Source: Hyphomicrobiales bacterium (GTDB taxonomy: Bacteria; Pseudomonadota; Alphaproteobacteria; Rhizobiales; Rhizobiaceae). Taken from it: 64,000 nt of DNA. The position numbers and the translations under genes were made by a program. The stretch covers positions 271,558-335,557 of the forward strand of contig UICE01000003.1 of the NCBI GenBank assembly GCA_900471815.1. Direction: 5' to 3'. Positions 27,519 to 36,813 of the stretch are shown here, piece by piece. The notes under the pieces are model-generated. The model was not told the origin of the DNA, did not search any database, and saw only the letters and a list, made by a program, of their open reading frames with translations. The first letter of the stretch is position 1. Every line of letters begins with the position of its first letter.

Positions 27519-29639
27519 TTAATTATTGCTTGCCATCGGGGCAACCAACGGCGTGATCCTGCGGATTGCAACACGGCGATTCTGTTGCTCAGGACCCTCT
27601 GATTTAATCTTCAGATAGTTCTCGCCATAACCTTGTGTGGCCATGTTCTCTGGCGGAATATCGAAGACATTGGTCAATGCCTGTGCGACTGATTCAGCCC
27701 GTTTATCCGACAGAACGAGATTGGCCTGATCCGAACCCACGGCATCCGTATGGCCTTCGATGAGGAATGTCTCTGCAGGATTCTTCTTCAGGATCTGGGC
27801 CATGGCCTTCGCGACGCTTTCAATGCGCGCGATCTGATCTTCACCGATTTCGGCAGAACCGAAAGGAAAGGTGATGGTGTCGAGATCAACACGGCGTACT
27901 TTGTCGCGGATACGTGCAGAGCGCTTTACCTCGTCTATGGAATAGAGACGCTCGACACGTTCGACCGGAGGCTGAGTGAAGAATTCGTAGACTTCTTCCT
28001 CGGGCACTTCTTCCGCGTCCATAATGTATTCGCGTACAGGGATCGTGAGACGCAGGGGTGGCAGATCGTCACCAGGATCGCGCCACACTAGGCGTTCTTC
28101 GCGATCATAGTCGGGCGCGTAGCTAAGAACCACCTCACGTCCGTCAGGCATCAGCCGTGAGCGTTGGATCACATCTCCATACCGATTGCGAACCGTTATG
28201 ATTTGGACGCCATTTTCACGAATAATGGTTTCTCGCGTGCGATTGCGCGGCAAGTCTTCGTAATACACATCCTGTGCGTCCCGAGACATGCGGGGGCGAT
28301 CCGAACTTTCAACGAAGATATTATTATTCACTTCGACAATCGTGCGATTATCAAACTGCTTGATAACCTGTACGTCATCGGGACGTTCATCCCGTCTAGG
28401 TTCCTTGGTGCGTACGCCTTTTTCTGTTCGTACTGGCTCGATCTTGACCGGAGCAAGTTCTTGCTGAACATCTGCGTCAGTTTTTGGCGGCGCGACGGGA
28501 GCAGTTTCCGGTGTTTGGCTGGCTGGCTGCTCCTGTGAAGCTTCGCCTGTAGCTTGGCCCTGTTTGCTGCCCTTTTCTCCGCGACCGCCCTTCCGAGGCT
28601 TATCGCTATCGAGCACAGGTGCGGCATTTTCTGGAAGCGGTGATGCTTCCTGTTGTTCCGGTTTAGCTGCCTGTCCCGAAGGAGCTTCGGTAGTTCCATC
28701 GGCAGGCTTTGCATTTTGATCTGGCGTTACAGGCGTAGCCTCCTGCGAGGGTACTGCCGGAGTTTCGCCCGTAGGCTGGCTAGGCGTCGTTTCAACAGGA
28801 GATTTCTGTTCGACGGCTTCGGGTGAGGTTTGCTGGGCGGGCGTTTCCTTGGCTGCTTTGTCTGCAGCCTTCTTGGCTTCTTCGGCGGCCTGATCTGTCT
28901 GTTTCTCGGCAGCTTTCTGAGCACTGTCTGCTTTTTTCCGTGCTTCTTCTTCAGCTAATTTTTGGGCTTCTGCTGCCTTGTCAGTTTCTTGTTGAGCAGC
29001 TTTCTTAGCCTTTTCCGCTTCCTTGGCAGTTTCTTTCTCGGTTGCTTTGACCGCTTCAGATTCTTCTGCCGCCTTCGCGCGTGCAGCTTCTCCTACAGCT
29101 TTCTGCTCTTCGGCCGCCTTATCAGCTTCGGCCTGAGCATCGCGTTTAGCCTGTTCGGCATCCTTGGCAGCCTTCTTTTGTGCAGATTCCACGGCCGCAG
29201 CTTCATCAGCCGCCTTTTGTTTAGCCTCCGATTCGATTGCCTTTTGCTTCTCCGCAGCTTTGTCAGATTCGGCTTGGGCATCCCGTTGGGCTTGTTCTGC
29301 CTTGGCAGAGGCTTCCGCTTCGGCATCCTTTGCGGCCTGATCGGCTTGCTCTTTTGCCTGCTCTGCGGCCTGCTTTTGTGACTCGGCAGCTGCATCGGAC
29401 TCTTCGGTCGCGCGCTGCTTGGCATCGTCTACTTGTTCCTCAACCGGGCGCTTTTTCTTGACAGGCTCTTCAGTTGTTTCAGCTTCAGGCTGTTGCTCTT
29501 CAACTTGAGCGAGCAACATTTGGGGATCATTTGTGTTCGATGAAATATACGGCCTGTTCAAAGCGGGTTGCTCCGCCATCGCATGCGGCGACGAAAAGAG
29601 AATTGCTGTTGAGGCGAAAAAAAGTGCTGTCCGTTTCAT
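27519..29639 (-). CDS. Large OmpA-family protein with Ala/Lys/Glu/Gln-rich repeat region
   Basis: A 706-residue exported protein. A signal peptide (MKRTALFFASTAILF, cleaved after AMA near residue 22) is followed by about 230 residues of alanine-, lysine-, glutamate- and glutamine-rich sequence with recurring EQAKRDAQAEADKAAEEQKA-like units, predicted coiled coil. A Pro/Gln/Thr-rich linker, a middle region of about 200 residues (with the DNRTIVEVNNNIFVES stretch) and a C-terminal OmpA domain follow, with LIEGHTDAVGSDQANLVLSD and the peptidoglycan-binding residues. This suggests an outer-membrane or periplasm-spanning protein attached to the cell wall. The start ATG 29639 has AGGG seven bases upstream; ATG 29645 is also possible. 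Confidence 0.88.
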   Translation of the reverse strand: MKRTALFFASTAILFSSPHAMAEQPALNRPYISSNTNDPQMLLAQVEEQQPEAETTEEPVKKKRPVEEQVDDAKQRATEESDAAAESQKQAAEQAKEQADQAAKDAEAEASAKAEQAQRDAQAESDKAAEKQKAIESEAKQKAADEAAAVESAQKKAAKDAEQAKRDAQAEADKAAEEQKAVGEAARAKAAEESEAVKATEKETAKEAEKAKKAAQQETDKAAEAQKLAEEEARKKADSAQKAAEKQTDQAAEEAKKAADKAAKETPAQQTSPEAVEQKSPVETTPSQPTGETPAVPSQEATPVTPDQNAKPADGTTEAPSGQAAKPEQQEASPLPENAAPVLDSDKPRKGGRGEKGSKQGQATGEASQEQPASQTPETAPVAPPKTDADVQQELAPVKIEPVRTEKGVRTKEPRRDERPDDVQVIKQFDNRTIVEVNNNIFVESSDRPRMSRDAQDVYYEDLPRNRTRETIIRENGVQIITVRNRYGDVIQRSRLMPDGREVVLSYAPDYDREERLVWRDPGDDLPPLRLTIPVREYIMDAEEVPEEEVYEFFTQPPVERVERLYSIDEVKRSARIRDKVRRVDLDTITFPFGSAEIGEDQIARIESVAKAMAQILKKNPAETFLIEGHTDAVGSDQANLVLSDKRAESVAQALTNVFDIPPENMATQGYGENYLKIKSEGPEQQNRRVAIRRITPLVAPMASNN

Positions 29640-29886
29640 GTCCATCCCTGTCTCGCATTTCAAAAGCTTGAAACACGTCAAATGTTCTTAACCGCAACCT
29701 GTTCCCATTTTATGGCAACCTTTTGTGGCGCGATCATCGTTTTTCCGGCCATGGCGACCGAATTCGAAAGATGCAGCATTCCACTACCCGCCTGTATGCG
29801 GTGTGAAGGCGCTGTTCATCTTGCATTCATGGACAACTACCGGTCGCGACTATGGACGGGAGCATATCAGCGTTGTATTTGATGGC

Positions 29887-30339
29887 ATGCCTAGCGAACC
29901 ATTCTGGAAAACCAAAACACTTGATGAGCTTAATCGCGCTGAATGGGAAAGCCTCTGCGACGGTTGCGGCCGTTGTTGCCTTCACAAACTTGAAGATGAA
30001 GATACGGAAGAAATCTACTTCACGACAGTGGCGTGCACGCTGCTTGATGCGGGCACATGCCAATGTTCCGACTATGTTGATCGGAAAAAGAAGGTGCCCG
30101 ACTGCGTGTTTCTGACGCCTGAAATTGTCAGGGCTGTCGACTGGCTCCCTGAAACCTGTGGCTATCGGTTAATAGATGAGGGCCAGGATCTCTATTGGTG
30201 GCATCCCCTCGTCTCCGGTACCAGCGAGACTGTCCATGAAGCCGGAATCTCTGTTCGGGGCCAAGTAACGGCGTTCGATCATGATCTGAAATCTGACGAA
30301 GATTACTTTGAACATATGGTAAGAGTTGCCGGCAATTAA
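29887..30339 (+). CDS. YcgN/UPF0260 cysteine-cluster protein
   Basis: A 150-residue protein of the YkgJ/UPF0260 family of putative zinc or iron-sulfur proteins. Eight cysteines are visible, in [10 protein letters not shown] (about residues 28-37), [14 protein letters not shown] and PDCVFL. The end of the family domain is WWHPLVSG. Start ATG 29887 ([12 protein letters not shown]) matches the usual start of the family; the frame stays open upstream but that region overlaps the promoter. Function unknown; it is close to, and divergent from, the OmpA gene. Confidence 0.82.
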   Translation: MPSEPFWKTKTLDELNRAEWESLCDGCGRCCLHKLEDEDTEEIYFTTVACTLLDAGTCQCSDYVDRKKKVPDCVFLTPEIVRAVDWLPETCGYRLIDEGQDLYWWHPLVSGTSETVHEAGISVRGQVTAFDHDLKSDEDYFEHMVRVAGN

Positions 30340-30426
30340 CTATTTGTAACCTGGGAACAAAGTGGACTTGTTGGACCTTTATGGTGTGTCCGGTTTGACG
30401 GACTAAATGACAGGGAGAAACGTTCA

Positions 30427-30762
30427 ATGGCTCGTGTTTCATTAAGAATCCTGGCACTCGGTGCCGCGATTGGTATCTCTTCCGTATTTGGGCTTGGGGT
30501 CGCGTCTGCTACGCCTTCGGTCCAAACACTCGGAATTGCGAATTCGGAAACCATCAATGTCAATCACCGGCCAGGACACTGGGGGCCGGGTTATCGGCGC
30601 GCCTGCACAGCTGGCCAAGCAGCAAGTAAAGCACGCCGTATGGGGCTGCGTAACCCGACGGTAACAGTGCGCAGAAACGTTTTACGAGTAACGGGCTGGA
30701 GATATGGCCATCGCAGCGCAGTGGTGTTTGCGAGAGCCAGAGGATGCCCGATTATCCGCTGA
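30427..30762 (+). CDS. Hypothetical exported basic protein
   Basis: A 111-residue protein with a clear signal peptide (MARVSLRILALGAAIGISSV, cleavage near ASA-TPS, residue 29). The mature part of about 80 residues is basic (many Arg) and contains two Cys (CTAGQAASKARRMGLR, and GCPIIR at the end). Start ATG follows CAGGGAGAAACG. Similar short secreted proteins with a C-terminal RxxGxP pattern occur in Rhizobiales, but I recognise no named family. Confidence 0.7.
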   Translation: MARVSLRILALGAAIGISSVFGLGVASATPSVQTLGIANSETINVNHRPGHWGPGYRRACTAGQAASKARRMGLRNPTVTVRRNVLRVTGWRYGHRSAVVFARARGCPIIR

Positions 30763-30777
30763 TCAGCGATAAAATAT

Positions 30778-30806
30778 AAAAAGGGTGCTTTGAAGCACCC
30801 TTTTTA
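30778..30806 (+). terminator. Bidirectional intrinsic terminator
   Basis: GGGTGCT-TTGA-AGCACCC with five A on the left and five T on the right; it separates the convergent exported-protein and SIMPL genes. Confidence 0.88.
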
Positions 30807-30826
30807 TTGCTGGCTGTGTAGATTGA

Positions 30827-31555
30827 TCAGTTCTTTAGTTCAAAAGTAACATCCACAGTTACGTTGTAGGTGTTCTCGCCAGCAGCGACCGGGACAGAAT
30901 CTGCAGCCATTGCCATCATCTTGCTTTGCGCCATTGGCATGGGACGAGGGTTTCGCGATTGCTCGCTAATCTGTACAATTTTGCCAAGTTCAACACCAGC
31001 AGCTGTGCTGAGAGTTTTCGCTTTTGAAATTGCACTGGCAACGGCTTTTTTTCGTGCTTCTTCCAGGATCGCATCCGGCTTGTCGTTGGTGAATACGAGA
31101 TTGCCACCCTGATTAACGCCAAGTGACACAGATTGGTCCAAAATTTCTCCAACCTTCTTCAAATCGCGGACGCGCACAGAAAGCGAATTGGACACTGCAT
31201 AGCCAACGATTTTTGGTGCTTCAGGCTGTTGTTTGCCGTCCTTGTTTTCCGGATAAACATAACGCGGTTCAATGTTGAAGCCGGAGGTCTGGAGATCGCG
31301 ATCTGCGATTCCTGCCTTCTTCATTCCGTCCAGAACCTTGGCCATTGATTCATTGTTGGCAGTCAGCGCTTCCCGTGCCGTTGGTTTCTCCTCCATAACA
31401 ACCAGCGAAAGAACCGCTGTATCAGGTGCAATCGCAGCTTCGCCTTCGCCGGTTACGATGATGCGCGGGCCCGGAGTTTCATCCGCAAGAGCAGCAAAAG
31501 GAACAGCAATCATCGCAGTCGTTGCAAGGGCTAGGGTCAGGATTTTAGATGTCAT
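30827..31555 (-). CDS. SIMPL-domain (DUF541) periplasmic protein, BP26-like
   Basis: A 242-residue exported protein: signal peptide ([19 protein letters not shown], cleavage near ALA-DE, residue 24), then a SIMPL domain with [39 protein letters not shown] and [14 protein letters not shown]. These runs strongly resemble Brucella BP26/Omp28, a periplasmic antigen, but differ at many positions, so this is a homologue or paralogue rather than certainly BP26 itself. BP26 forms ring-like oligomers; function here is inferred only from the family. Confidence 0.85.
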   Translation of the reverse strand: MTSKILTLALATTAMIAVPFAALADETPGPRIIVTGEGEAAIAPDTAVLSLVVMEEKPTAREALTANNESMAKVLDGMKKAGIADRDLQTSGFNIEPRYVYPENKDGKQQPEAPKIVGYAVSNSLSVRVRDLKKVGEILDQSVSLGVNQGGNLVFTNDKPDAILEEARKKAVASAISKAKTLSTAAGVELGKIVQISEQSRNPRPMPMAQSKMMAMAADSVPVAAGENTYNVTVDVTFELKN

Positions 31556-31696
31556 GGATATCTCCCCAAATGACGTGAAGCTGCTGACTCGCAGGTCATT
31601 ATGGGTGGATTAGGGCAAAAAGCAAAAAATCTCCGACTGCATAAAATGCATCCAAAAGCGTTGTTCGACGTTCCTGGACAACCAAAGGAGTGCATT

Positions 31697-31981
31697 ATGA
31701 CTGACGAAAGAGAGAAAATTAGCGGCAAACAACCGGAAAAGCCTGACAGAACACCAATCGAAACCCAGGATTGGGATGAGGTTGGTGTGACTGAAGTGCA
31801 GGCCGATGATGAACTGGCAATACTGGGTGAGCGGCAAACCGAATCCGAAGACGCCGGCGATCCGTCCGAAGACGACGATGATAATCCATATCAGGAAAGC
31901 GATGCAGCTTTGCCTGATGACGAGGAGGAAGCTGAGATCGCATTTGATCCGGAGCGAGAGGGTCACCGGTTCGGTGACTAA
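31697..31981 (+). CDS. Small acidic hypothetical protein
   Basis: A 94-residue, highly acidic, probably disordered protein (Asp/Glu-rich, for example EDAGDPSEDDDDNPYQES) with no membrane segment. Start ATG 31697 follows AAAGGAG; the frame runs further upstream but without a site. No family recognised. It is a single gene ended by a terminator. Confidence 0.68.
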   Translation: MTDEREKISGKQPEKPDRTPIETQDWDEVGVTEVQADDELAILGERQTESEDAGDPSEDDDDNPYQESDAALPDDEEEAEIAFDPEREGHRFGD

Positions 31982-32005
31982 CAGCAGTAACTTTGCTGGA
32001 AAGAC

Positions 32006-32036
32006 AACGCCTCGTTAAGGGGCGTTTTCTTTTTCT
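32006..32036 (+). terminator. Intrinsic terminator after the acidic protein gene
   Basis: AACGCC-tcgttaagg-GGCGTT stem followed by TTTCTTTTTC. Confidence 0.75.
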
Positions 32037-32162
32037 ACAGCATCGCAAGTTGTGGACATAGGTATTGACTAAGATACAAATGTTCATTACTCGATATGCA
32101 GTGCTGCCATGTCTTTCGGGTCGCGAGCAGCGTAATTCGACAATCAGTCAAGGAGTCCCGGG

Positions 32163-33194
32163 ATGGCTTCCGCCAGAACGTCAAATGCCAAGCTCAAGGA
32201 CGACGGCAGCAACCTTCCATTCGCCTTTCGGCACTACACGCCAGATCAGTTAAAGGAAGCCTTGCGCAAAATGTATCTGATACGCCGTTTTGAAGAGGGC
32301 GCTGAGGAATCGTACACACGCGGGCTGATCCACGGTACGATGCACCTTTCAATCGGTCAGGAGGCGAGTGCCGTCGGTATATCCATGCCGCTTGCCGAAA
32401 ATGACATGATCACCTCTACACATCGTGGTCATGGTCATTGCATTGCCAAGGGCGCGGACGTTGCAAAAATGTTTGCTGAGTTCTTTGGCAAAGAAACCGG
32501 TTACTGTAAGGGGCGTGGTGGCTCCATGCATATTGCGGACGTTTCCAAAGGCAATCTTGGTGCAAATGGCATTGTCGGCGGAGGCATTCCTATCGCCGTG
32601 GGCGCAGCGCTGTCAGCCAAGAAACAGAAAAACGGTAAGGTCGTTGTTTCCTATTTCGGCGATGGTGCAAATAATGAGGGTGCCTTTCATGAGGCCCTTA
32701 ACATGGCTTCGGTATGGAAGCTTCCTGTTGTTTTCGTCTGCGAGAATAATGGTTATGGCATGTCTACTTCCACCGCACGTTCTACTGCCGTCGCCAATGT
32801 GGCGGACCGGGCTGTCGCCTACAACATGCCGGGTGTAATCGTCGACGGTAATAATCTTTCAGACGTTGCCGAGGCCTCTCACAATGCAGTGGAGCGGGCG
32901 CGGCGCGGCGAAGGGCCCACTCTTGTCGAATGCAAGACCTATCGGCATCGCGGACATTCGAAAAGTGACCGCAACCGCTATCGTACCAAAGAGGAAATCG
33001 AGGAGTGGATCAGCAATCGTGACCCCATTCATCTATTTGAGGATCAATTGAAAGAGTTTGGTTTCCTTGATGACACCCAGATCGCTGACCTTCGCGATAG
33101 TGTAGCAAAGGAGATCGCCGACGCGATCGAATTTGCCAAGGACAGTCCATCACCGGACCTCAATAATCTCACGCGTGACGTATATACGGACTGA
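32163..33194 (+). CDS. acoA: 2-oxoacid/acetoin dehydrogenase E1 alpha subunit
   Basis: A 343-residue thiamine-diphosphate-dependent E1 alpha. The TPP/metal motif is [20 protein letters not shown] (about residues 165-185), the E1 hallmark [12 protein letters not shown] is near residue 88, and the C-terminal [15 protein letters not shown] loop is intact. The set has no lipoyl domain on the beta subunit and an AcoC-like E2, which favours acetoin dehydrogenase over housekeeping pyruvate dehydrogenase. Start ATG follows AAGGAG. The unit acoA-acoB-acoC has gaps of 4 and 3 bases. Confidence 0.88.
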   Translation: MASARTSNAKLKDDGSNLPFAFRHYTPDQLKEALRKMYLIRRFEEGAEESYTRGLIHGTMHLSIGQEASAVGISMPLAENDMITSTHRGHGHCIAKGADVAKMFAEFFGKETGYCKGRGGSMHIADVSKGNLGANGIVGGGIPIAVGAALSAKKQKNGKVVVSYFGDGANNEGAFHEALNMASVWKLPVVFVCENNGYGMSTSTARSTAVANVADRAVAYNMPGVIVDGNNLSDVAEASHNAVERARRGEGPTLVECKTYRHRGHSKSDRNRYRTKEEIEEWISNRDPIHLFEDQLKEFGFLDDTQIADLRDSVAKEIADAIEFAKDSPSPDLNNLTRDVYTD

Positions 33195-33198
33195 TCAC

Positions 33199-34197
33199 AT
33201 GAATGAAGTAGTGCGCGAACTGAGCTATTCGCAGGCAATCCAGGAGGCGATGGCCATCGCCATGGAGGCTGATGACCGGGTGTTCCTTATGGGGGAGGAT
33301 ATAGGCGTCTATGGCGGCGCCTTTCAGGTAACCGGTGATCTGGTGCAACGTTTCGGCGAAGATCGCGTCATGGACACACCCATTTCAGAACTGGGGGGGG
33401 CGGGTGTTGCTGTGGGCGCTGCTCTGACAGGTATGCGGCCCATATTCGAGTTTCAGTTTTCTGATTTTGCCGCGCTGGCGATGGAACAGATTGTCAACCA
33501 AGCAGCGAAAATGCGCTATATGCTCGGCGGTGCCGTCTCAGTTCCTCTGGTCATGCGGTTCCCTGCGGGCTCCGGCACGGGAGCGGCAGCACAACACAGC
33601 CAAAGCCTCGAAGCATGGTTCGGTCATGTCCCCGGATTGAAAGTTATCCAACCCTCGACGCCCTATGATGCCAAGGGCATGCTTCTTGCTGCCATCGAGG
33701 ATCCTGATCCTGTCATGATCTTCGAACATAAGCTTCTTTACAAAATGAAGGGGCCGGTTCCCGAGGGTCATTACATTGTCCCTATAGGCAAGGCGGCTAT
33801 TGTGCGCGAAGGCACTGACCTCACGATTGTTGCGTCGGCGATCATGGTTCACAAGGCGCTTGAAGCGGCCCAGGAATTGGCCAAAGAAGGCATCAACGTT
33901 GAAGTCGTCGATTTACGAACTGTGCGTCCGATGGACAAGGACACCATTATTGCCAGCGTAAAGAAAACGTCGAAGCTCATGTGCGTATATGAGGGTGTGA
34001 AAACACTTGGCGTAGGTGCCGAGGTGAGCGCCATGATTGCCGAAAGTGAAGCATTTGACTATTTGGACGCGCCAATCGTTCGTCTTGGCGGCGCCGAAAC
34101 TCCCATTCCTTATAATCCCGATTTGGAGAAGGCGACAGTTCCTCAAGTGCCCGGAATTATCCAGAGCGCGCGCGATCTCGTAAAAGGGGTGCGATAG
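33199..34197 (+). CDS. acoB: 2-oxoacid/acetoin dehydrogenase E1 beta subunit
   Basis: A 332-residue transketolase-like E1 beta. [15 protein letters not shown] near residue 28 and [20 protein letters not shown] near residue 60 are standard E1 beta motifs; no N-terminal lipoyl domain is present, unlike the PdhB of alphaproteobacterial pyruvate dehydrogenase. Start ATG 33199 ([11 protein letters not shown]) lies four bases after the acoA stop; an upstream in-frame codon at 33133 would overlap acoA. Confidence 0.88.
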   Translation: MNEVVRELSYSQAIQEAMAIAMEADDRVFLMGEDIGVYGGAFQVTGDLVQRFGEDRVMDTPISELGGAGVAVGAALTGMRPIFEFQFSDFAALAMEQIVNQAAKMRYMLGGAVSVPLVMRFPAGSGTGAAAQHSQSLEAWFGHVPGLKVIQPSTPYDAKGMLLAAIEDPDPVMIFEHKLLYKMKGPVPEGHYIVPIGKAAIVREGTDLTIVASAIMVHKALEAAQELAKEGINVEVVDLRTVRPMDKDTIIASVKKTSKLMCVYEGVKTLGVGAEVSAMIAESEAFDYLDAPIVRLGGAETPIPYNPDLEKATVPQVPGIIQSARDLVKGVR

Positions 34198-34200
34198 GTT

Positions 34201-35520
34201 ATGCCAGTCGAAGTTATCCTGCCAAAGGTCGATATGGATATGGAAAGCGGCCAAATTTCGCGATGGTATGCGAAGGAGGGGGACTCGATAACAAAAGGTC
34301 AATTGCTTTTTGAAATCGAGACTGACAAGGCGGCGATGGAAGTTGACGCGCCGGCATCCGGTATTTTGCGTAATGTGACGGCAGAGGAGGGATCTATCGT
34401 TCCCGTAGGACAAGCTGTCGGCTGGATATACGCTGAAGATGAAAGCTATGACGCGGCCATCGCTCCTGTAGAGAATGAAGTGCAAGCTACAGTGCCGCAG
34501 CAGCAGTTAGAGGTAGTGTCGCAAGATGTTCCGGCGAAACCTACGGACGTGGCCTCTGCCTCACATGAAAACGACGGTATCCGCGCAACTCCTCTGGCCA
34601 GGCGTATTGCACGCGAAGCGGGTGTCGATCTCGCCTCTATCGCCGGTTCCGGACCAAAAGGCCGAGTGCAAAAGAAAGACGTTGAACTGAAAACCTGCGT
34701 CAAGGCTGCTGCCATGCCTAAAGCCAGCCAGACACAAGCCAGCAATGGAGATATGCTCAAGACCGCTTGGTTGCGGGAGGGCAAAGACAAGTCGCTTGCG
34801 CCGGTTGTGCTACTTCATGGCTTTGGCGCAGATATGAATAGCTGGCGACCGATGCTCGGCGGTGGCAGTATTGATAACCCAATTTTCGCCGTCGATCTGC
34901 CTGGTCATGGCGGGTCCACATGCTCTATTCCCGGCGAACTTGAAGCGATTGCTGAAATGGTTGAGCAGACCATTGCCGCGCAACATTCCGGACCACTCAT
35001 ACTCGTTGGGCATTCGTTCGGTGGAGCTATTGCTGCTCTGATTTCTGGTCGCGGAAATTTGGACGTTCAAGCTTTGGTCTTGATAGCGCCAGCTGGATTA
35101 GGCCCGGAGATCAATGGTTCATTCCTTGCCGGTTTCGTACGCGCCCGGACTGAAGCCAGCTTGACTGCGTGGATGAAGCAACTGGTTGAAGATGAGAGCC
35201 TTCTAACCAAGCCCTTTGTTGCTGCAACTTTGCAACAGGCAGAGAACCATGATCTGCGTGAAGCGCAAAGGCTGATCAGTGACCGCTTTTTTGCCGACGG
35301 CACTCAGGTTTTCGACATAAGGCTGACCTTGAATCGTCTCTCTATTCCGGTCCGCATTATTTTCGGTGCTGCTGATCGTATCATTCCGGCAAGCCATGGC
35401 GCTGGCCTACCGGGCGAGATCGCTTTGCATATGTTTGGTCAAATCGGTCATATGCCGCAACTGGAACGCCGTGAGGCTGTTATGCGGATATTGAAGGACG
35501 TCAGCCAGTCGGTAAAATAA
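34201..35520 (+). CDS. acoC: E2 component with lipoyl, E3-binding and alpha/beta-hydrolase domains
   Basis: A 439-residue acyltransferase-type subunit of AcoC architecture. The lipoyl domain (residues 1-80) has the lipoate-attachment lysine at 43 in IETDKAAMEVD. The peripheral subunit-binding domain (about 120-160) reads ATPLARRIAREAGVDLASIA. The catalytic part is an alpha/beta-hydrolase fold, not the usual CAT domain, with nucleophile Ser272 in GHSFGG, Asp392 in FGAADRIIP and His417 in IGHMPQ. AcoC of acetoin degraders has this combination. No E3 (dihydrolipoamide dehydrogenase) or acoX/acoR gene lies beside it. Confidence 0.85.
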   Translation: MPVEVILPKVDMDMESGQISRWYAKEGDSITKGQLLFEIETDKAAMEVDAPASGILRNVTAEEGSIVPVGQAVGWIYAEDESYDAAIAPVENEVQATVPQQQLEVVSQDVPAKPTDVASASHENDGIRATPLARRIAREAGVDLASIAGSGPKGRVQKKDVELKTCVKAAAMPKASQTQASNGDMLKTAWLREGKDKSLAPVVLLHGFGADMNSWRPMLGGGSIDNPIFAVDLPGHGGSTCSIPGELEAIAEMVEQTIAAQHSGPLILVGHSFGGAIAALISGRGNLDVQALVLIAPAGLGPEINGSFLAGFVRARTEASLTAWMKQLVEDESLLTKPFVAATLQQAENHDLREAQRLISDRFFADGTQVFDIRLTLNRLSIPVRIIFGAADRIIPASHGAGLPGEIALHMFGQIGHMPQLERREAVMRILKDVSQSVK

Positions 35521-36139
35521 GATTGGCAGTCCTTTTACCGAGCGTGGCGCGCCGGATGGCGCTCCGTGCAGATGCGAGATTTGGTGTGATCCAATTGGGC
35601 TCGATGCCGATGAATTTGTCGAGAAAAGCAATCGCGTAATCGGGTATTTCAGCAACATTCTCGCGATAAGACCACCAAGTCCGTAAATCCTCGGCGCATT
35701 TGCTGGTCTCCGGTGCTGTGCCAAACTCCTGTTGGCAGATGGCGGCAATCGCACCCACGCAATAGTTTGTGTAGAGAAAGCCCTCCGGCCAAAACGCAAC
35801 AATTTCGCGCATTTCCGGTTGTGACAGGGCATTTTCGCTCGTCTTTCCGGTGAGCTTTGCAGGCTCCTCTTTAATCAGTTCCTTAAGTGCGATACCTGCC
35901 GCGAAGATGATGAAGTCTTTCCGATCGATATCAGCGTATGATTTTTGCAATTCGACGGTTTCAATCCAGTTGAGAAAGGCTCGTGTCAATTTGGTATCGT
36001 CGATCGAAAAGTGATAGCCAAAATGCTGGGTGATAAGCGCTGCGTTCTTGCGAAAAGCCATGCGAAACCAGCGCAATTGACGCAAGCGATGCCGCAGGTC
36101 CGGCACATGGACAAGTTCATCCTTAAAAATAAAGCTCAT
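35501..36139 (-). CDS. Hypothetical protein (unrecognised family)
   Basis: A 212-residue soluble, probably all-helical protein with no membrane segment. Notable parts are MSFIFKDELVHVPDLRHRLR at the start, a YADIDRKDFIIFAAGIALKE stretch, two Cys in TNYCVGAIAAICQQEF and a Trp-rich LRTWWSYRENVAEIPDYA. It ends 20 bp inside acoC in convergent orientation. I do not recognise a family and assign no function. The gene is divergent from the sorbitol PTS operon. Confidence 0.7.
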   Translation of the reverse strand: MSFIFKDELVHVPDLRHRLRQLRWFRMAFRKNAALITQHFGYHFSIDDTKLTRAFLNWIETVELQKSYADIDRKDFIIFAAGIALKELIKEEPAKLTGKTSENALSQPEMREIVAFWPEGFLYTNYCVGAIAAICQQEFGTAPETSKCAEDLRTWWSYRENVAEIPDYAIAFLDKFIGIEPNWITPNLASARSAIRRATLGKRTANLILPTG

Positions 36140-36171
36140 TCCTGTTCACCTGCCTGCGTTTAGCTTGGACT

Positions 36172-36216
36172 TATGTATTATACATATTGACACTTTAAAG
36201 AACAAATGTTCTATTT
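36172..36216 (+). promoter_or_regulatory. Probable promoter and operator of the sorbitol PTS operon
   Basis: TTGACA at 36187-36192 is a good -35 box with TTCTAT or CTATTT at about 36209-36216 as -10. A palindrome AGAACA-AA-TGTTCT (36199-36212) fills the spacer between them, an ideal repressor position. A second palindrome TATGTA-TTA-TACATA (36172-36186) precedes the -35. Both are candidate sites for the SorC regulator at 41883; I infer this from position. Confidence 0.5.
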
Positions 36217-36336
36217 TTTCTGTTCACTGTCGGTATTTTCGATCATCGCCATTCCCTTTTCAAAAACCCGTGACGGTTTTTCAGGTTATAGGCTAATCAT
36301 AACACATCGTACGGTGAAACAGGGAGGAGAGTTGGT

Positions 36337-36771
36337 ATGGTCATGTGGCAATGGGGGTTGCTCGCGCTCGGTCTTTTGTGGGCTTTGCAATCGCTGGGCG
36401 TCTGGTACCAGATGCGCCACTATACCGACGTCATGAAGGGGATCACGTCGAAGTATAATGATGGTTTTGTTGGAGCCGGCAATGTTCGCGGTCGCCTTGG
36501 CAAGGGCATGATCGTACTGATCGTAACAAATGCAGATCTGGCAATTCAACGATTTCTGGTCATGAGTGGCCGTTCGGTTTTTGCGAAGTTCAGGCGACGC
36601 CCCGAATTTGAAAATATGTCGATTGAGGCTTTGCGAACAAGTTCATTGATGACGACAGAGGAAGATCGTGCGCTCGCAAAAGCGACAGAAGTTGCGATAG
36701 CTCAGATCGATAGAGCAAAGGCTGAGCCGAAGAGTAAGGGTCTTACCGGTATAAAGGCTGTCAACGCATAG
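36337..36771 (+). CDS. srlM: GutM/SrlM-type operon regulator
   Basis: A 144-residue protein of the GutM family, the accessory activator of the sorbitol (glucitol) operon in E. coli. An N-terminal hydrophobic helix (WGLLALGLLWALQSLGVWYQ) and the motif MKGITSKYNDGFVGAGNVRG match the family. It begins the operon srlM-srlA-srlE-srlB-HPr/EI. A hairpin GGTCAC-ttcgagggg-GTGACC (36776-36796) lies in the gap before srlA. Confidence 0.85.
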   Translation: MVMWQWGLLALGLLWALQSLGVWYQMRHYTDVMKGITSKYNDGFVGAGNVRGRLGKGMIVLIVTNADLAIQRFLVMSGRSVFAKFRRRPEFENMSIEALRTSSLMTTEEDRALAKATEVAIAQIDRAKAEPKSKGLTGIKAVNA

Positions 36772-36813
36772 GGATGGTCACTTCGAGGGGGTGACCAAAA
36801 GGAGGAGGGAAAC

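Noticed and set aside
27519-29639. Repetitive alanine/lysine-coding DNA considered as a mobile or satellite repeat
   Set aside because: Repeats are degenerate and in one reading frame, consistent with a coiled-coil protein, not with a DNA repeat family.
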